Below are positions 42,246 through 51,586 of a stretch of DNA of 64,000 nucleotides, one piece after another; the stretch's first letter is position 1, and the number at the start of each line of letters is the position of its first letter. A program made the translations under genes and the position numbers. The DNA is from Microbacterium terregens. Lineage in GTDB: Bacteria > Pseudomonadota > Alphaproteobacteria > Sphingomonadales > Sphingomonadaceae. The stretch is taken from contig NZ_BSEX01000024.1 in the NCBI RefSeq assembly GCF_027922045.1, positions 1 through 64,000 on the forward strand, written 5' to 3'. The notes beneath the pieces are model-generated. The model ran no database searches and had not been told where the DNA came from. It was given only the letters and a program-made list of their open reading frames with translations.

Positions 42246-44723
42246 ATGAGCGACTCTGGAGGCTGGATCGCGCGTATGGCGCGTCGATTCGGCGACATTC
42301 TCGGTGGCGGTGCCGCATCGAGCGTCGATCTTGGAACGTCGTCCGAGGTCCGCGACGACTTCTGGGCGGAGGAGCCCGAGCGGCATCGCGCCAGCGATGC
42401 CGCGCCCGCCTCGCCAGCCGCTTCGAACCAAACTAGCGGCGGTTCGGGCATTCGCCGTGACGGCAACGGCCGCTACGTGGTGGCGGGCTGGACCTTCTCG
42501 ACGCTCGACCAGGCGCTCGAGTTCGAGGCGGACCGTGCTCCGGCTGTGCGGACGCCGACATCGCAGCCGCCGGCCTCACCCGCTCCTGCGGTCCCGGCCA
42601 CTCCGGTGGCTTCCGTTCCCACGTCTCAGAGCGTGACTCCGGCTTCCAGCGGACGCGCCGCCCCGCGCTGGATCGGATCACCCGAGGCGCTTTCGGCGGG
42701 CGGCGTCGGCTTCGAGACCGAGATGGTGTACTTCGGAACGCCGCTTCGTCACGAACCGAGGCACGACCACTCGCGCATCGATCCGACGCTGAAGGTCGAC
42801 ACGCGCGGTGATCCCGCGGGCGCAACCCTTGGCTACTGGCCGTCGTATCGGGAGTTCGATCCACGCGCTCGCGCGACCTACCTCGGTTGGCTGACGGGCG
42901 GGCGCCGCGCCGTGTCCGTGCCCAGCGGCTACCTGTTCGTCTTCTTCTACGGATTGGAGCAGCGCCTGCTGGTGGACGACGCGCGTGCGGATGCGCCCGC
43001 GATCTTCTCCGAGCTGCGCCGGCTCATGGCGCTCCACCATCAGGACTACTCGTTCCAGGGCCACGCCTCCAGACTCCTCGCCCTCGCCGCACTGTACGAG
43101 GACGAGGACGACGCTCCTCCGACCGCCGAGTGCGCCCGCAACTGGGACGTCGAGCTTCCGCTCGACGTACGCATCCGGCTCGGGCGGCGGCTTAGGGACG
43201 GCGTACCCTTCAACGCCGACGACGCGCTCCGGTGGGTGCTGGCACTTCCCGACGTTCACCTCCGCACGCCTGGGCAGCGATGCTTCGCCGAGCTGCGTGA
43301 CCTGTGGAGCGCCAGGTTTGCGATCCGGCACCCCGACGGGCTGACCGTGCGACGCCCCAAGAGGACGCTGCGGCACGAGTACAGGGCGGCCAGCGGCAAG
43401 TTCAGCGTCGACCTCAGCGTGGACGAACTACCCGACGTGTCCGGCATCTCCGCGCCGCTCGGACCGCTGCGGGCCATGCTCGACCTCTGCATCGACGACC
43501 TCTCGGCCTACAGCCGGCTCGTCGGCCGCGATCCGGACGCGAGGGGCAGGCTTCACGCCGAGCTCCTGCTCCCTGTCGAACTTCGGGACCGCAACCCGGC
43601 GCTCGCCTCCTGCCGCGAGCGGCTGGAGAAGCTGGTCAGCGGTGGGACGCGCGGCGTCATAGCGGCTGTCGAGCTCGCGCGACTGCTCGACCTCGACGTG
43701 AACGAGGCAGCCGACAAGCTGCCCACCGCGGTGGTTCGCCAGATTGGCATGGCGCTCGATGCGCTGCAGCACGGCTTCGAGCCTGACCGCCGTTACGGTC
43801 CGGCGCCGACCCCGCGGGCTGACACACCGATGGCCGTCTTCCCTGCCCATGGCGGCGGCGCGGTCGAGCACGAACGGCAGGCCTATGCCGATGCGCGAAC
43901 GGCCATGGAGGTCGCCGTGCTCGCTGCCGCGTCCGACGGCGAGGTCGTCGCGGCCGAGCTCGAAGCGGTCGAACGGCGCCTCCGGTCAACGCCCAATCTC
44001 GCGGAGCACGAGATCGCCCGCCTGGTCGCGTCCGGTCGTGCCCTGGCGGCGGATCCGCCAAAGGTGCGGGCGGCGATGAAGCGCCTGGCGGACGCTCCCG
44101 CCACGGCCCGCGCCTCGATCGCGACCGCGGCCGTCGAGGCGGTGCTCGCCGATGGCATGGTGCAGCCGGGCGAGGTGAAGTTCCTCGAGACGCTGCACGC
44201 CACGCTGAACCTTCCCGCCTCCGCTCTCTACGCGGCGCTTCATCGCGGGGCGGAGGACGTGGGGCCGATCCTGGTGGAGCCCGGACGTCCTGAAGAGCTG
44301 ATCTCCATACCGTCGGAGCCGGTCTCGTCCTCTGTCGCGATCGACGCTGCGAGGCTCGCGCGCATTCGGGGAGAGACGTCACGCGTTTCCGCGCTGCTCG
44401 CCACCATCTTCGTCGAGGAGGAGCAAGAGGCTTCGGCATCGGCCGTCGCGGCGCCCAGGCCCACTCCCCGCGCGACCAACGGCTTCGATGGTCTGGATGG
44501 ACCGCACTCCGAGCTCCTGACGCGTCTCCTGTCCGGCCCGCTCGATCGTGACGCGTTCGACGGCGCGGCGGCCGCGCTTAGGCTCATGCCGGAAGGCGCA
44601 ATCGAGACGATCAACGAATGGGGGTTCGACCGGTTCGGCGAGCCCGTCCTTGACGATGACGACATCGTCCGGGTTTCACCCGAGATCATGGACCAGATCA
44701 TGCCCATGGGAGCCGCAGCTTGA
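42246..44723 (+). CDS. TerB-N domain protein (with TerB-like and TerB-C-like regions)
   Basis: I use the ATG at 42246 (GGGGGGAAG just upstream, MSDSGGWIARMARRFG), giving 825 residues; earlier in-frame ATGs exist. After a Pro-rich linker, residues 155-330 form a TerB-N domain: ETEMVYFGTPLRHEPRHDHS, TLGYWPSYREFDPRARATYL, SGYLFVFFYGLEQRLLVDDA. A TerB-like helical region follows around 570-660 (AMEVAVLAAASDGEVVAAEL, AVLADGMVQPGEVKFLETLH). A TerB-C-like part ends the protein with LMPEGAIETINEWGFDRFGE. TerB-N proteins are known from chemical-stress and phage-response loci. The stop overlaps the ATPase start by 4 nt, forming a translationally coupled triad. Confidence 0.85.
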   Translation: MSDSGGWIARMARRFGDILGGGAASSVDLGTSSEVRDDFWAEEPERHRASDAAPASPAASNQTSGGSGIRRDGNGRYVVAGWTFSTLDQALEFEADRAPAVRTPTSQPPASPAPAVPATPVASVPTSQSVTPASSGRAAPRWIGSPEALSAGGVGFETEMVYFGTPLRHEPRHDHSRIDPTLKVDTRGDPAGATLGYWPSYREFDPRARATYLGWLTGGRRAVSVPSGYLFVFFYGLEQRLLVDDARADAPAIFSELRRLMALHHQDYSFQGHASRLLALAALYEDEDDAPPTAECARNWDVELPLDVRIRLGRRLRDGVPFNADDALRWVLALPDVHLRTPGQRCFAELRDLWSARFAIRHPDGLTVRRPKRTLRHEYRAASGKFSVDLSVDELPDVSGISAPLGPLRAMLDLCIDDLSAYSRLVGRDPDARGRLHAELLLPVELRDRNPALASCRERLEKLVSGGTRGVIAAVELARLLDLDVNEAADKLPTAVVRQIGMALDALQHGFEPDRRYGPAPTPRADTPMAVFPAHGGGAVEHERQAYADARTAMEVAVLAAASDGEVVAAELEAVERRLRSTPNLAEHEIARLVASGRALAADPPKVRAAMKRLADAPATARASIATAAVEAVLADGMVQPGEVKFLETLHATLNLPASALYAALHRGAEDVGPILVEPGRPEELISIPSEPVSSSVAIDAARLARIRGETSRVSALLATIFVEEEQEASASAVAAPRPTPRATNGFDGLDGPHSELLTRLLSGPLDRDAFDGAAAALRLMPEGAIETINEWGFDRFGEPVLDDDDIVRVSPEIMDQIMPMGAAA

Positions 44724-46003
44724 ACGCCATCCGTCGCAAGGACCGTGACCTGATCGTGCAGGCGCTCTCCGCCGGGGTCGTGCCCCGTGTCGGGCTGCGT
44801 CACATCCAGGTCGGCCGCTCGCGCGAGGTCGAGGCGCTCGTGCGCGACATCGATCGCATCGCGGACGCGGGTTCCGCCATGCGCTTCGTCATCGGCGAGT
44901 ACGGCGCGGGCAAGACCTTCTTCCTCAACCTCGTCCGGCTCATCGCCCTCGAGCGGAAGCTCGTGACCGTCCATGCCGATCTCGCCCCGGACCGCCGCAT
45001 TCACGCGACCGGAGGTCAGGCGCGAGGGCTCTACGCTGAGGCGGTGCGCAACATGGCGACCCGCACCCGACCCGAAGGCGGAGCGTTGCCGAGCGTCGTC
45101 GAGCGCTTCGTCACGGACTGCGTGCGCGAGGCCGAGGACGCCGGCAGCCCGGTCGAGCGGGTGATCGACCGGCGGCTCGCCCCGCTTCTCGACATGTTGG
45201 GTGGTCACGACTTCGCCTGCGTCCTCAAGGCGTATTGGCGCGCCCACGAGGACGGTGATGACGCATTGAAGGCGGCGGCGCTGCGCTGGCTACGAGCGGA
45301 GTTCCCGACCAAGACGGAGGCGAGACAGGCGTTGCCGGTCCGCAGCATCATCGACGATGTAGACGTCTACGATACCTTCAAGCTGCTGTCCGGGTTCGTG
45401 CGCATCGCCGGATACGCCGGCCTACTCGTGGTCTTCGACGAGCTCGTGAACCTCTACAAGCTGCAGAGTGCCCAGGCTCGAAACCAGAACTACGAGCAGA
45501 TCCTGCGTATGCTGAACGACGTCCTCCAGGGCAACGTCGAGGGGCTCGGCTTCGTGTTGGGCGGCACCCCCGACTTCCTTCTCGATAGCCGCCGCGGGCT
45601 CTACAGCTACCAGGCGCTGCAGTCGCGTCTCGCCGAGAACAGCTTCGCGACCGAAGGCCGGATCGACATGACGGGGCCGGTCTTGCGCCTGCAGAGCCTC
45701 TCCCCGGAGGACCTGCTCGTGCTGCTCTCCAACATCCGGTCCGTGTTCGCGATCGGCGACCCCGCAGCCCAACTCGTGCCGGATGAGGCGCTCACCGCTT
45801 TCATGGAGCATTGCAATCGCCGCATCGGCGAGGCCTACTTCCGCACACCGCGCAACACGATCAAGGCGTTCGTGCAGCTTCTAGCCGTCCTGGAGCAGAA
45901 CCCGGGCACGGACTGGCGAGGACTGATAGGCGGCGTCACGCCGGAGCCTGAGGAGGCCGAGGAGGCGGACGCGGACGACGAGCTTGTCGACCTCCGCCTC
46001 TGA
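44720..46003 (+). CDS. BrxD-like (DUF2791) AAA ATPase
   Basis: A 427-residue P-loop ATPase: AGVVPRVGLRHIQVGRSREV at the N-terminus, Walker A GEYGAGKTFF at about 59-68, a Walker B-like LLVVFDELVNLYKL near 233-246, and NQNYEQILRMLNDVLQGNVE after it. This is the pattern of BREX BrxD ATP-binding proteins. Those normally sit with BrxHI, BrxC, PglX and PglZ; here only a helicase and a TerB-N protein are present. It probably loads or regulates the helicase. It overlaps the upstream gene by 4 nt and the helicase by 20 nt. Confidence 0.85.
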   Translation: MNAIRRKDRDLIVQALSAGVVPRVGLRHIQVGRSREVEALVRDIDRIADAGSAMRFVIGEYGAGKTFFLNLVRLIALERKLVTVHADLAPDRRIHATGGQARGLYAEAVRNMATRTRPEGGALPSVVERFVTDCVREAEDAGSPVERVIDRRLAPLLDMLGGHDFACVLKAYWRAHEDGDDALKAAALRWLRAEFPTKTEARQALPVRSIIDDVDVYDTFKLLSGFVRIAGYAGLLVVFDELVNLYKLQSAQARNQNYEQILRMLNDVLQGNVEGLGFVLGGTPDFLLDSRRGLYSYQALQSRLAENSFATEGRIDMTGPVLRLQSLSPEDLLVLLSNIRSVFAIGDPAAQLVPDEALTAFMEHCNRRIGEAYFRTPRNTIKAFVQLLAVLEQNPGTDWRGLIGGVTPEPEEAEEADADDELVDLRL

Positions 46004-48185
46004 GCCGTCCGCCTTCGACCGCCTTCATCCCGAGATAAGGCGCTGGATTCGAGACCAGGGATGGATGGGCCTGCGGCCCATCCAGGATGAGGCGATCCGC
46101 ACGGTGCTCGGCTCCGAGGCGGACGTTGTGGTCATGGCGGGAACGGCCTCGGGCAAGACCGAGGCCGCCTTCCTGCCGCTTCTTACCCGAGCGGCGGAGC
46201 CTGGCGACGGCGGCCTGCGCATCCTGTACGTGAGCCCTCTTAAGGCTCTCATAAATGACCAGTACCGCCGGCTGGAAACGCTGTGCGAGCGGCTCGAGAT
46301 GCCGGTGACCCGCTGGCACGGCGACGCGCCGGCAGCGGCCAAAGCCAAGCTGCTGCGTCACCCCGCGGGCGTCGCGCTGATCACGCCGGAGTCGATCGAG
46401 GCGCTGTTGCTTCGTCGGCAGGCGGACGCGGCCAGGCTCTTCCGGGGCCTCCAATCTATCGTCGTCGACGAGCTGCACGCGTTCCTCAAGGGACCACGCG
46501 GTCTCCACCTCTCCTCCCTGCTCGGACGTGTCGACCGGCTCTGCGAGAAACGGCCGCGGCGCATTGGATTGTCCGCTACCTTGGGCGACGATGATGCGGG
46601 CCGTTGCTGGCTGAATCCCGCGCAACCCGAAACGCCGGTCGTGCTCCGCTCGCGGGACGGCGGCTCTGGGCTCAAGCTGCAGGTGCGGGGCTACGAGGAG
46701 CCACCCGACGCCAGCGGCGTCGATGAGATCGCCGATGACGGAGACGACGCGCTCAGCCGCATCGCCGACCACATGTTCGAGCACCTGAGGGGTTCGAACA
46801 ACCTGGCTTTCGCGGGGTCGCGCAGGACGGTGGAGGCGCTGGCCGATCGCCTCCGCCAGCGCTGCGTGGCGAAGGGCCTGCCCGAGGAGTTCTTTCCGCA
46901 CCATGGCAGTCTCGCGAAGGAGCTGCGCGAGGAGCTTGAGCTGCGCCTCAAGTCGGGCGACCTTCCCACCACGGCGGTCGCGACTACCACGCTCGAACTC
47001 GGCATCGACCTCGGCAACGTCAAGTCGGTCGCGCAGGTCGGCGCGCCGAAGTCGCTGGCGGCGCTCAGGCAGCGGCTGGGTCGGAGCGGTCGTCGCGGGG
47101 ATCCCGCCGTTCTGCGCATCTACGTGCGCGAGCGCCACGTCGCGGCGGACGCCGATCCGCTTGACCAGCTTAGGATCGCTACGGTCCGCTCGGTGGCGGC
47201 GGTGCGCCTGCTCGTCGACGGCTTCGTAGAACCCGCGGGCGACGACCCTTCGCTTGCCACCGTAGTGCTGCACCAGACCCTGTCGACGATTGCGGCGGAT
47301 GGCGCGATCCGCCCGGTCGCGGCGCACAGGGCCATCTGCGACAAGAATAGCTATCTGGCGATGGGCACCTCCGACTATGCAGCCCTGCTGCGTGGTGCCG
47401 CGCGAGACGACGTTGGCCTGCTCGAGCAGAGCTCCGACGGCCTGCTGATGCTGGGGCCGGAGGGTGAGCGCGTTACCGCCGCGCACGACTTCTATGCCGT
47501 CTTCGAGACCGACGACGAGTGGCGTCTCGTTGCTGAAGGCCGGACGCTGGGCACCGTGCCCATCTCGAACGTTCTGGCGATTGGAGCGCTCGTAGGCTTC
47601 GCGGGACGGCGCTGGCGCGTTGAGTCAGTGGACGACAGGTCGAAGGTGCTCGTGGTTGCGCCGCACCGGGCGGGCAAGCTGCCGAAGTTCGATCCCCCGA
47701 CCGGCGAGCCCGTCCACGCCCGGCTTTCGCAAGAGATTCGCCACGTCCTCGCGTCTGAAGATGTGCCGTCCTACCTGGACCCCGCCGCGCGCGCCTTTCT
47801 TCAGGAGGGCCGAGCGGCCTACAGGCGGCTCGGGTTGGATCGGAGCTGCGCGATCGCGTCGGGCAGTGACACTGTACTGGCAACTTGGGCCGGCACGGCG
47901 GTCAATGACATCCTTATGGTCCTCCTGCAGTCCGCGGGATTGGAGTGCCAGGCGGACGATGTCGCGATTGAGATCGCCGACTGCTCGCCGGACGAGCTGC
48001 GCAAGCTGCTCGGCACTATCTCTGAGGTACCCTCCACCGAGGCTCTTGCGAGTTTTGTAGAGAACCTGCGCAGCGCCAAATACGACCAGTTCGTGGACGA
48101 GGACCTGCTTCGCCGACTTTGGGCGAAGAGAGCCAAGCCTGCGCGCGAGCAGGCGATCGCCACAATCGGCGATCTTGTTTGGTGA
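45984..48185 (+). CDS. Lhr-like (BrxHI-type) DEAD/DEAH helicase
   Basis: A 733-residue superfamily 2 helicase starting at a TTG inside the end of the ATPase gene. Motifs: Q-like GLRPIQDEAIRTVL, Walker A MAGTASGKTEA at 51-61, VSPLKALINDQYRRLE, LITPESIEALL, and the DEAH variant VVDELHAFLKG. SATLGDDD and GIDLGNVKSVAQVGAPKSLA follow, then RLGRSGRRGDPAVLRI as motif VI. This is the Lhr-core layout without the long archaeal-type C-terminal extension. Its pairing with a BrxD-like ATPase copies the BrxD-BrxHI pair of type 2 BREX, but other BREX genes are missing. Confidence 0.85.
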   Translation: MSTSASEPSAFDRLHPEIRRWIRDQGWMGLRPIQDEAIRTVLGSEADVVVMAGTASGKTEAAFLPLLTRAAEPGDGGLRILYVSPLKALINDQYRRLETLCERLEMPVTRWHGDAPAAAKAKLLRHPAGVALITPESIEALLLRRQADAARLFRGLQSIVVDELHAFLKGPRGLHLSSLLGRVDRLCEKRPRRIGLSATLGDDDAGRCWLNPAQPETPVVLRSRDGGSGLKLQVRGYEEPPDASGVDEIADDGDDALSRIADHMFEHLRGSNNLAFAGSRRTVEALADRLRQRCVAKGLPEEFFPHHGSLAKELREELELRLKSGDLPTTAVATTTLELGIDLGNVKSVAQVGAPKSLAALRQRLGRSGRRGDPAVLRIYVRERHVAADADPLDQLRIATVRSVAAVRLLVDGFVEPAGDDPSLATVVLHQTLSTIAADGAIRPVAAHRAICDKNSYLAMGTSDYAALLRGAARDDVGLLEQSSDGLLMLGPEGERVTAAHDFYAVFETDDEWRLVAEGRTLGTVPISNVLAIGALVGFAGRRWRVESVDDRSKVLVVAPHRAGKLPKFDPPTGEPVHARLSQEIRHVLASEDVPSYLDPAARAFLQEGRAAYRRLGLDRSCAIASGSDTVLATWAGTAVNDILMVLLQSAGLECQADDVAIEIADCSPDELRKLLGTISEVPSTEALASFVENLRSAKYDQFVDEDLLRRLWAKRAKPAREQAIATIGDLVW

Positions 48186-48456
48186 TTCGCGCGAAGGCGG
48201 AACGTGGGCGCTCAGCTAGTTCAACAAGACCCAGTTCCGGTCATCCGGCGGGCAGAACCGCATTCCCGACTCCGGCCGCTTGTTCACCTTGCACAGCGTC
48301 CGGCTTCCGCCGCCCGCCCCCTGGAACGCGAGCCGCCGTTTAGAGGGTCATTAGGAGCGGGCTACGATCTGCTGCATGCGGTGTAACGAGCGCTTGGGCC
48401 TAGTCTGCCGGGTGCTACCTGGTATCGTGCCCCGCGGTCTGGTTTCGGGATGGCCT

Positions 48457-49272
48457 ATGGCGCGTGGGGAGGACTGGTCGGATATCGAGCTAGACGCCAT
48501 CGTTGCGGACTATTTCGCGATGTTGCGGGACGAGATAGGCGGCATCTCCTTCTCGAAGACTGCTCATCGCCGCGCTCTGGCGGAACGCGTCGACCATTCA
48601 GAAGGCTCGATCGAGTTCAAGCACTGCAACATCACGGCGGTGCTCGAGGAGCTCGGCGTCGCCGGGATCAGGGGGTACCGGGCGAGGGCCAATTATCAGG
48701 GTGCGATCCTGGAGGCGATCGAGCGGCATCTGGACCGCGACGGCGGGCGTGATCTGTCCATGGTGCCGACGGCTTCGGCCCCGACGATCCGCATGGTCGA
48801 CGTACCTGGTATTGAGCTGAGGAACGAGCCCCCGCCGACGGCAGTGCAGCGGATGGTTCGCCGGTTCGATCCGGTCGAACGGGACATGCGCAACCGCGAA
48901 TTGGGGCTTGCCGGCGAGCACGCCGTTTTAAGTTTCGAACGGCACCGCCTAGATTCGGCGGGCAGACCGGACCTTGCGGCGCGCGTGCGCCATGTCTCAG
49001 TCGAAATCGGTGATGGTCTCGGCTACGACATCGCCTCCTTCTCGGAACTGGGGGATGATCTGGTCATCGAGGTTAAGACGACGCGCGGGCTGGCGCGGAC
49101 GCCGTTCTTCATGTCCCGCAATGAGCTTGAGGTCGCCGAGCGAATGGAGGGCGGGTATCGGCTCTATCGATTGCACGAGTTCGGCCCGAAACCCGCCCTG
49201 TTTATGATGACGCCGCCATTGGCCGGAAGCCTGCGGTTCACCACCGAGACGTGGCGCGCAGACTTCAGGTGA
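48457..49272 (+). CDS. DUF3883-domain protein with PD-(D/E)XK-like motif
   Basis: The start at 48457 (MARGEDWSDIELDAIVADYF) follows GGGATGG; the open frame extends further upstream without conserved sequence. The 271-residue protein has an N-terminal region often seen before DUF3883 (FSKTAHRRALAERVDHSEGS then IEFKHCNITAVLEELGVAGI). The DUF3883 domain follows, with LGLAGEHAVLSFERHRL, GYDIASFS (Asp191) and VIEVKTTRG (Glu205, Lys207). The D-x13-ExK spacing fits a restriction-endonuclease fold. It stands 271 bases after the helicase on the same strand and could be an independent gene or an effector of the triad. Confidence 0.75.
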   Translation: MARGEDWSDIELDAIVADYFAMLRDEIGGISFSKTAHRRALAERVDHSEGSIEFKHCNITAVLEELGVAGIRGYRARANYQGAILEAIERHLDRDGGRDLSMVPTASAPTIRMVDVPGIELRNEPPPTAVQRMVRRFDPVERDMRNRELGLAGEHAVLSFERHRLDSAGRPDLAARVRHVSVEIGDGLGYDIASFSELGDDLVIEVKTTRGLARTPFFMSRNELEVAERMEGGYRLYRLHEFGPKPALFMMTPPLAGSLRFTTETWRADFR

Positions 49273-49323
49273 TGGGCTTCCGGAGTTGATACCAGTCGCC
49301 TGCGCCCACTGCTGGCAGGCTCA

Positions 49324-49863
49324 TCACCCTTCGTCTTCTTCGTCGGCCCTCACGAAATACCATGTCCCATCCTGCTTCCAGCTTCGGGCGAGCCCTTTTC
49401 CGACCAAGCGGTTTGCAGCGCGATTCACGTCCCAGACGATCTCGTCGATCGCGTCCGCGATGGCTTCCGCGGTGAGCGGGATCGTCGCATCCAACCCGGC
49501 GAGAACCCGCTTTTCGATGTCAGGGTTGTAGCGCGGTTCGACATTCCCCGAAGTGAAGCGGTCACACCAAATTAGCACGCCGCGCCAGACGACGAAGTGG
49601 CTCTCGCAGCCCCCATCCCGCCACACCGAAGGGTAGAGCGTGACGCCTTCCCCGCGCATGTCGAGACGCCACGCTTTGTTGGCGCGGGGGTCGAGATTGA
49701 CGACCAGCGTCTCGCCACAGCCATCGGGGCAAGTCATGATGACCGAGCGGGCGCGGCCGCGCACGACCAGCGCGGCGTCCCCGGGCCCGTTCAGCAGGGC
49801 TTCCGCTTCATCGCGGTATTTGGCCTGGCCTACGAGCCGCAGCGACCTGGCGGGCGCCGTCAC
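49324..49863 (-). CDS. DUF6527-family protein of the ubiquitin-like operon
   Basis: A 179-residue protein with the pattern MTCPDGCGETLVVNLDP, then SVWRDGGCESHFVVWRGVLI and WC, which I recognise as DUF6527. Four cysteines (CPDGC and the later CES...WC) look like a metal site. The C-terminal helical half carries EIVWDVNRAANRLVGKGLARSW, winged-helix-like. Genes of this family commonly end operons with E1, E2 and multi-ubiquitin proteins. Its function is not known to me. It overlaps the E1 gene by ATGA. Confidence 0.75.
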   Translation of the reverse strand: MTAPARSLRLVGQAKYRDEAEALLNGPGDAALVVRGRARSVIMTCPDGCGETLVVNLDPRANKAWRLDMRGEGVTLYPSVWRDGGCESHFVVWRGVLIWCDRFTSGNVEPRYNPDIEKRVLAGLDATIPLTAEAIADAIDEIVWDVNRAANRLVGKGLARSWKQDGTWYFVRADEEDEG

Positions 49864-51206
49864 GATGCCTCTCCGTCATTCGGCGCGTGCCGAACCGGCA
49901 TCGGCCACGACAGGCCCTTCGCATGTGCGCCTGCGCTCGAGCAGACGATGCACTCCGGGTGTATGGCAGCGGCCAACTCGCTCACCCGGCCGCGAATTCC
50001 GTCGTAGCTCAGATGCCGCGGACGGGTCGGAACCGGGGTCACGGCTCCGAGCAGCATGGTGATGGCCAGCGACGTCACCGTGGAGTTGATCGAGATGACT
50101 GCTGGCTGGGGCTCATGAACCCCCAGAACATACGGGTCGGCGGCCCGCTGTTCCGGGGTCTGCAGTTCGCGCAGAATGGCCTTCCCGTCCAGCGCTCCGG
50201 TGCAGGTGAGGCAGGGCAGTTCCGGCGCGATCATCTGGACCCGCCCAGTGATGTGCGTGATGACGTCGTCCTTGACGGTGATGCTGACGCCCATGTCGAT
50301 CGCCGGGACGAGAAACTGGTGGGCCGCCTGGTTCACGACCGCCCGGCTGGCATGCGAATCCGTGCAGAGGAGGATGAAGTCGAACGTCGAGAGGAGATGC
50401 GCGACGTCGCTATCGACGATGTCCGCCTGAAGCGCCGTGACGTTCGCATCGGGGTTGATGCTGCGGATCATGGCTGCGGCGACCTCGACCTTGGCGACAC
50501 CGACGGTTGCCGGCGTCGATCCCACCACACGATTGAGGTTGGTGGTCTCGACATTGTCGGGATCGATGACGGTGACGTCGCGCGCTCCCAGGTGCGCGAG
50601 CTGCTGGCAGACGAGGGATCCCGTGCCACCGGCACCGACCACGCAGTAGCGGAGGCTCTTGAGAAGACGCTGCCCCGGTTCGCCGAAGGCGCGCACCTGC
50701 CGATCGTGGCGCTCCTGAGCCTCGCCGTCCGGGCGTGGCGATAGGAGCGTCAGGTGCTTTCCAACCTCCCACACGCTGATCTCGTCGCCGGACCCCAGGC
50801 GCCGCGCCCGGCAGCCGTTGGGGCTGATCACGAGAGCGGCGTGCGGAACCGGCGCGCCACGCCTGCCGAGATAGGGAGCGAGCTGAGCTTCCCCGTTGTC
50901 GTCCGTCGTCGAGAACGCCGGCCAGTCCGGGCAATCGGGATGGGTATGGATGAGGATCGCCGCCATGCCGGTGACGCGGCTGCGGTTGGCGACGTCCAGC
51001 AGGTACTGCGCCTTCAGGACGGCGGAGATGCGATCGCGCCGCTCATATGCGTGTTCGGGCACGGCCGCCGCGTCCGCCACGATCCACGCATCGGCAAGGG
51101 CGACGTAGTGGGCGTAGGCGATCGCGCAGCTCTCGACGCCACCGGCGTCGAGAAGCGTCGCCGACAGTTGACGGTAGACCGGCGATGGGAATCTGATGCC
51201 GCTCAT
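49860..51206 (-). CDS. JAB peptidase-E1 (ThiF-like) fusion protein
   Basis: Start at 51206 (MSGIRFPSPVYRQL), overlapping the E2-like gene by 4 nt; the longer frame is a shadow. The 448-residue protein has an N-terminal JAB/JAMM metalloprotease: Glu25, His87 and His89 (LIHTHP), then Ser99 and Asp102 (AFSTTDD). The His-Ser spacing is slightly longer than the usual seven residues. An E1 domain follows with the ATP loop VVGAGGTGSLVC (GAGGTG 191-196), DPDNVETTNLNRVVG and two CXXC pairs (Cys332/335 and Cys419/422) expected to bind zinc as in ThiF/MoeB. One polypeptide could both activate and remove a ubiquitin-like tag. The catalytic Cys is not assigned. Confidence 0.88.
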   Translation of the reverse strand: MSGIRFPSPVYRQLSATLLDAGGVESCAIAYAHYVALADAWIVADAAAVPEHAYERRDRISAVLKAQYLLDVANRSRVTGMAAILIHTHPDCPDWPAFSTTDDNGEAQLAPYLGRRGAPVPHAALVISPNGCRARRLGSGDEISVWEVGKHLTLLSPRPDGEAQERHDRQVRAFGEPGQRLLKSLRYCVVGAGGTGSLVCQQLAHLGARDVTVIDPDNVETTNLNRVVGSTPATVGVAKVEVAAAMIRSINPDANVTALQADIVDSDVAHLLSTFDFILLCTDSHASRAVVNQAAHQFLVPAIDMGVSITVKDDVITHITGRVQMIAPELPCLTCTGALDGKAILRELQTPEQRAADPYVLGVHEPQPAVISINSTVTSLAITMLLGAVTPVPTRPRHLSYDGIRGRVSELAAAIHPECIVCSSAGAHAKGLSWPMPVRHAPNDGEAS

Positions 51207-51586
51207 CGCACTTCCTTCAGACGGTTGATCACCACGTTCATCCAGGTGGTGAGGGTGTCGCGGTTGGGGTCCCACGGTGCAGTGAGATGCCACGAGAACC
51301 AGAGCATGGGATCGGCGACGCCGGGGATCGGGTTGAATCCCGTGTTCTGCGGCTGACCGCCGTTCGCCAGCTTCAGGTCGGCATCGGCCCAGAAGCAGTC
51401 GAGATGCGCGTAGGGATACCCGGACGGGATGATGAAGCGGATGGTGGTCGAGGGCTTCGACCACCCATCCGGCAGGCGGACGTTCGGCACGGTGACGAGC
51501 ATGGTACCGCTCATCGCCGGCCGAACGTCAGCGCCGCCGAACCGCTCCCGCAGCTTGTCCAGCTGCATGGTGACAGGGCCGGACAT
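51203..51586 (-). CDS. E2-like protein (Prok-E2_E type)
   Basis: A 127-residue protein with the E2-family E pattern: TVPNVRLPDGWSKPSTTIRF, IPSGYPYAHLDCFWADADLK, then FSWHLTAPWDPNRDTLTTWM. Cys64 in LDCFW is the only cysteine and so the only possible thioester residue. His98 and the Trp/Asp residues that follow are the conserved second half of the family. It should receive the ubiquitin-like protein from the E1 domain encoded next. It is sandwiched between the multi-ubiquitin gene (1-nt overlap) and the JAB-E1 gene (4-nt overlap). Confidence 0.82.
   Translation of the reverse strand: MSGPVTMQLDKLRERFGGADVRPAMSGTMLVTVPNVRLPDGWSKPSTTIRFIIPSGYPYAHLDCFWADADLKLANGGQPQNTGFNPIPGVADPMLWFSWHLTAPWDPNRDTLTTWMNVVINRLKEVR

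Noticed and set aside
45936..47486. A 516-codon minus-strand frame
   Set aside because: It lies opposite the Lhr-like helicase, whose motifs are all intact on the plus strand.
42246..49272. A BREX system
   Set aside because: Only BrxD-like and BrxHI-like proteins are present; no BrxC, PglX methylase or PglZ phosphatase is visible.
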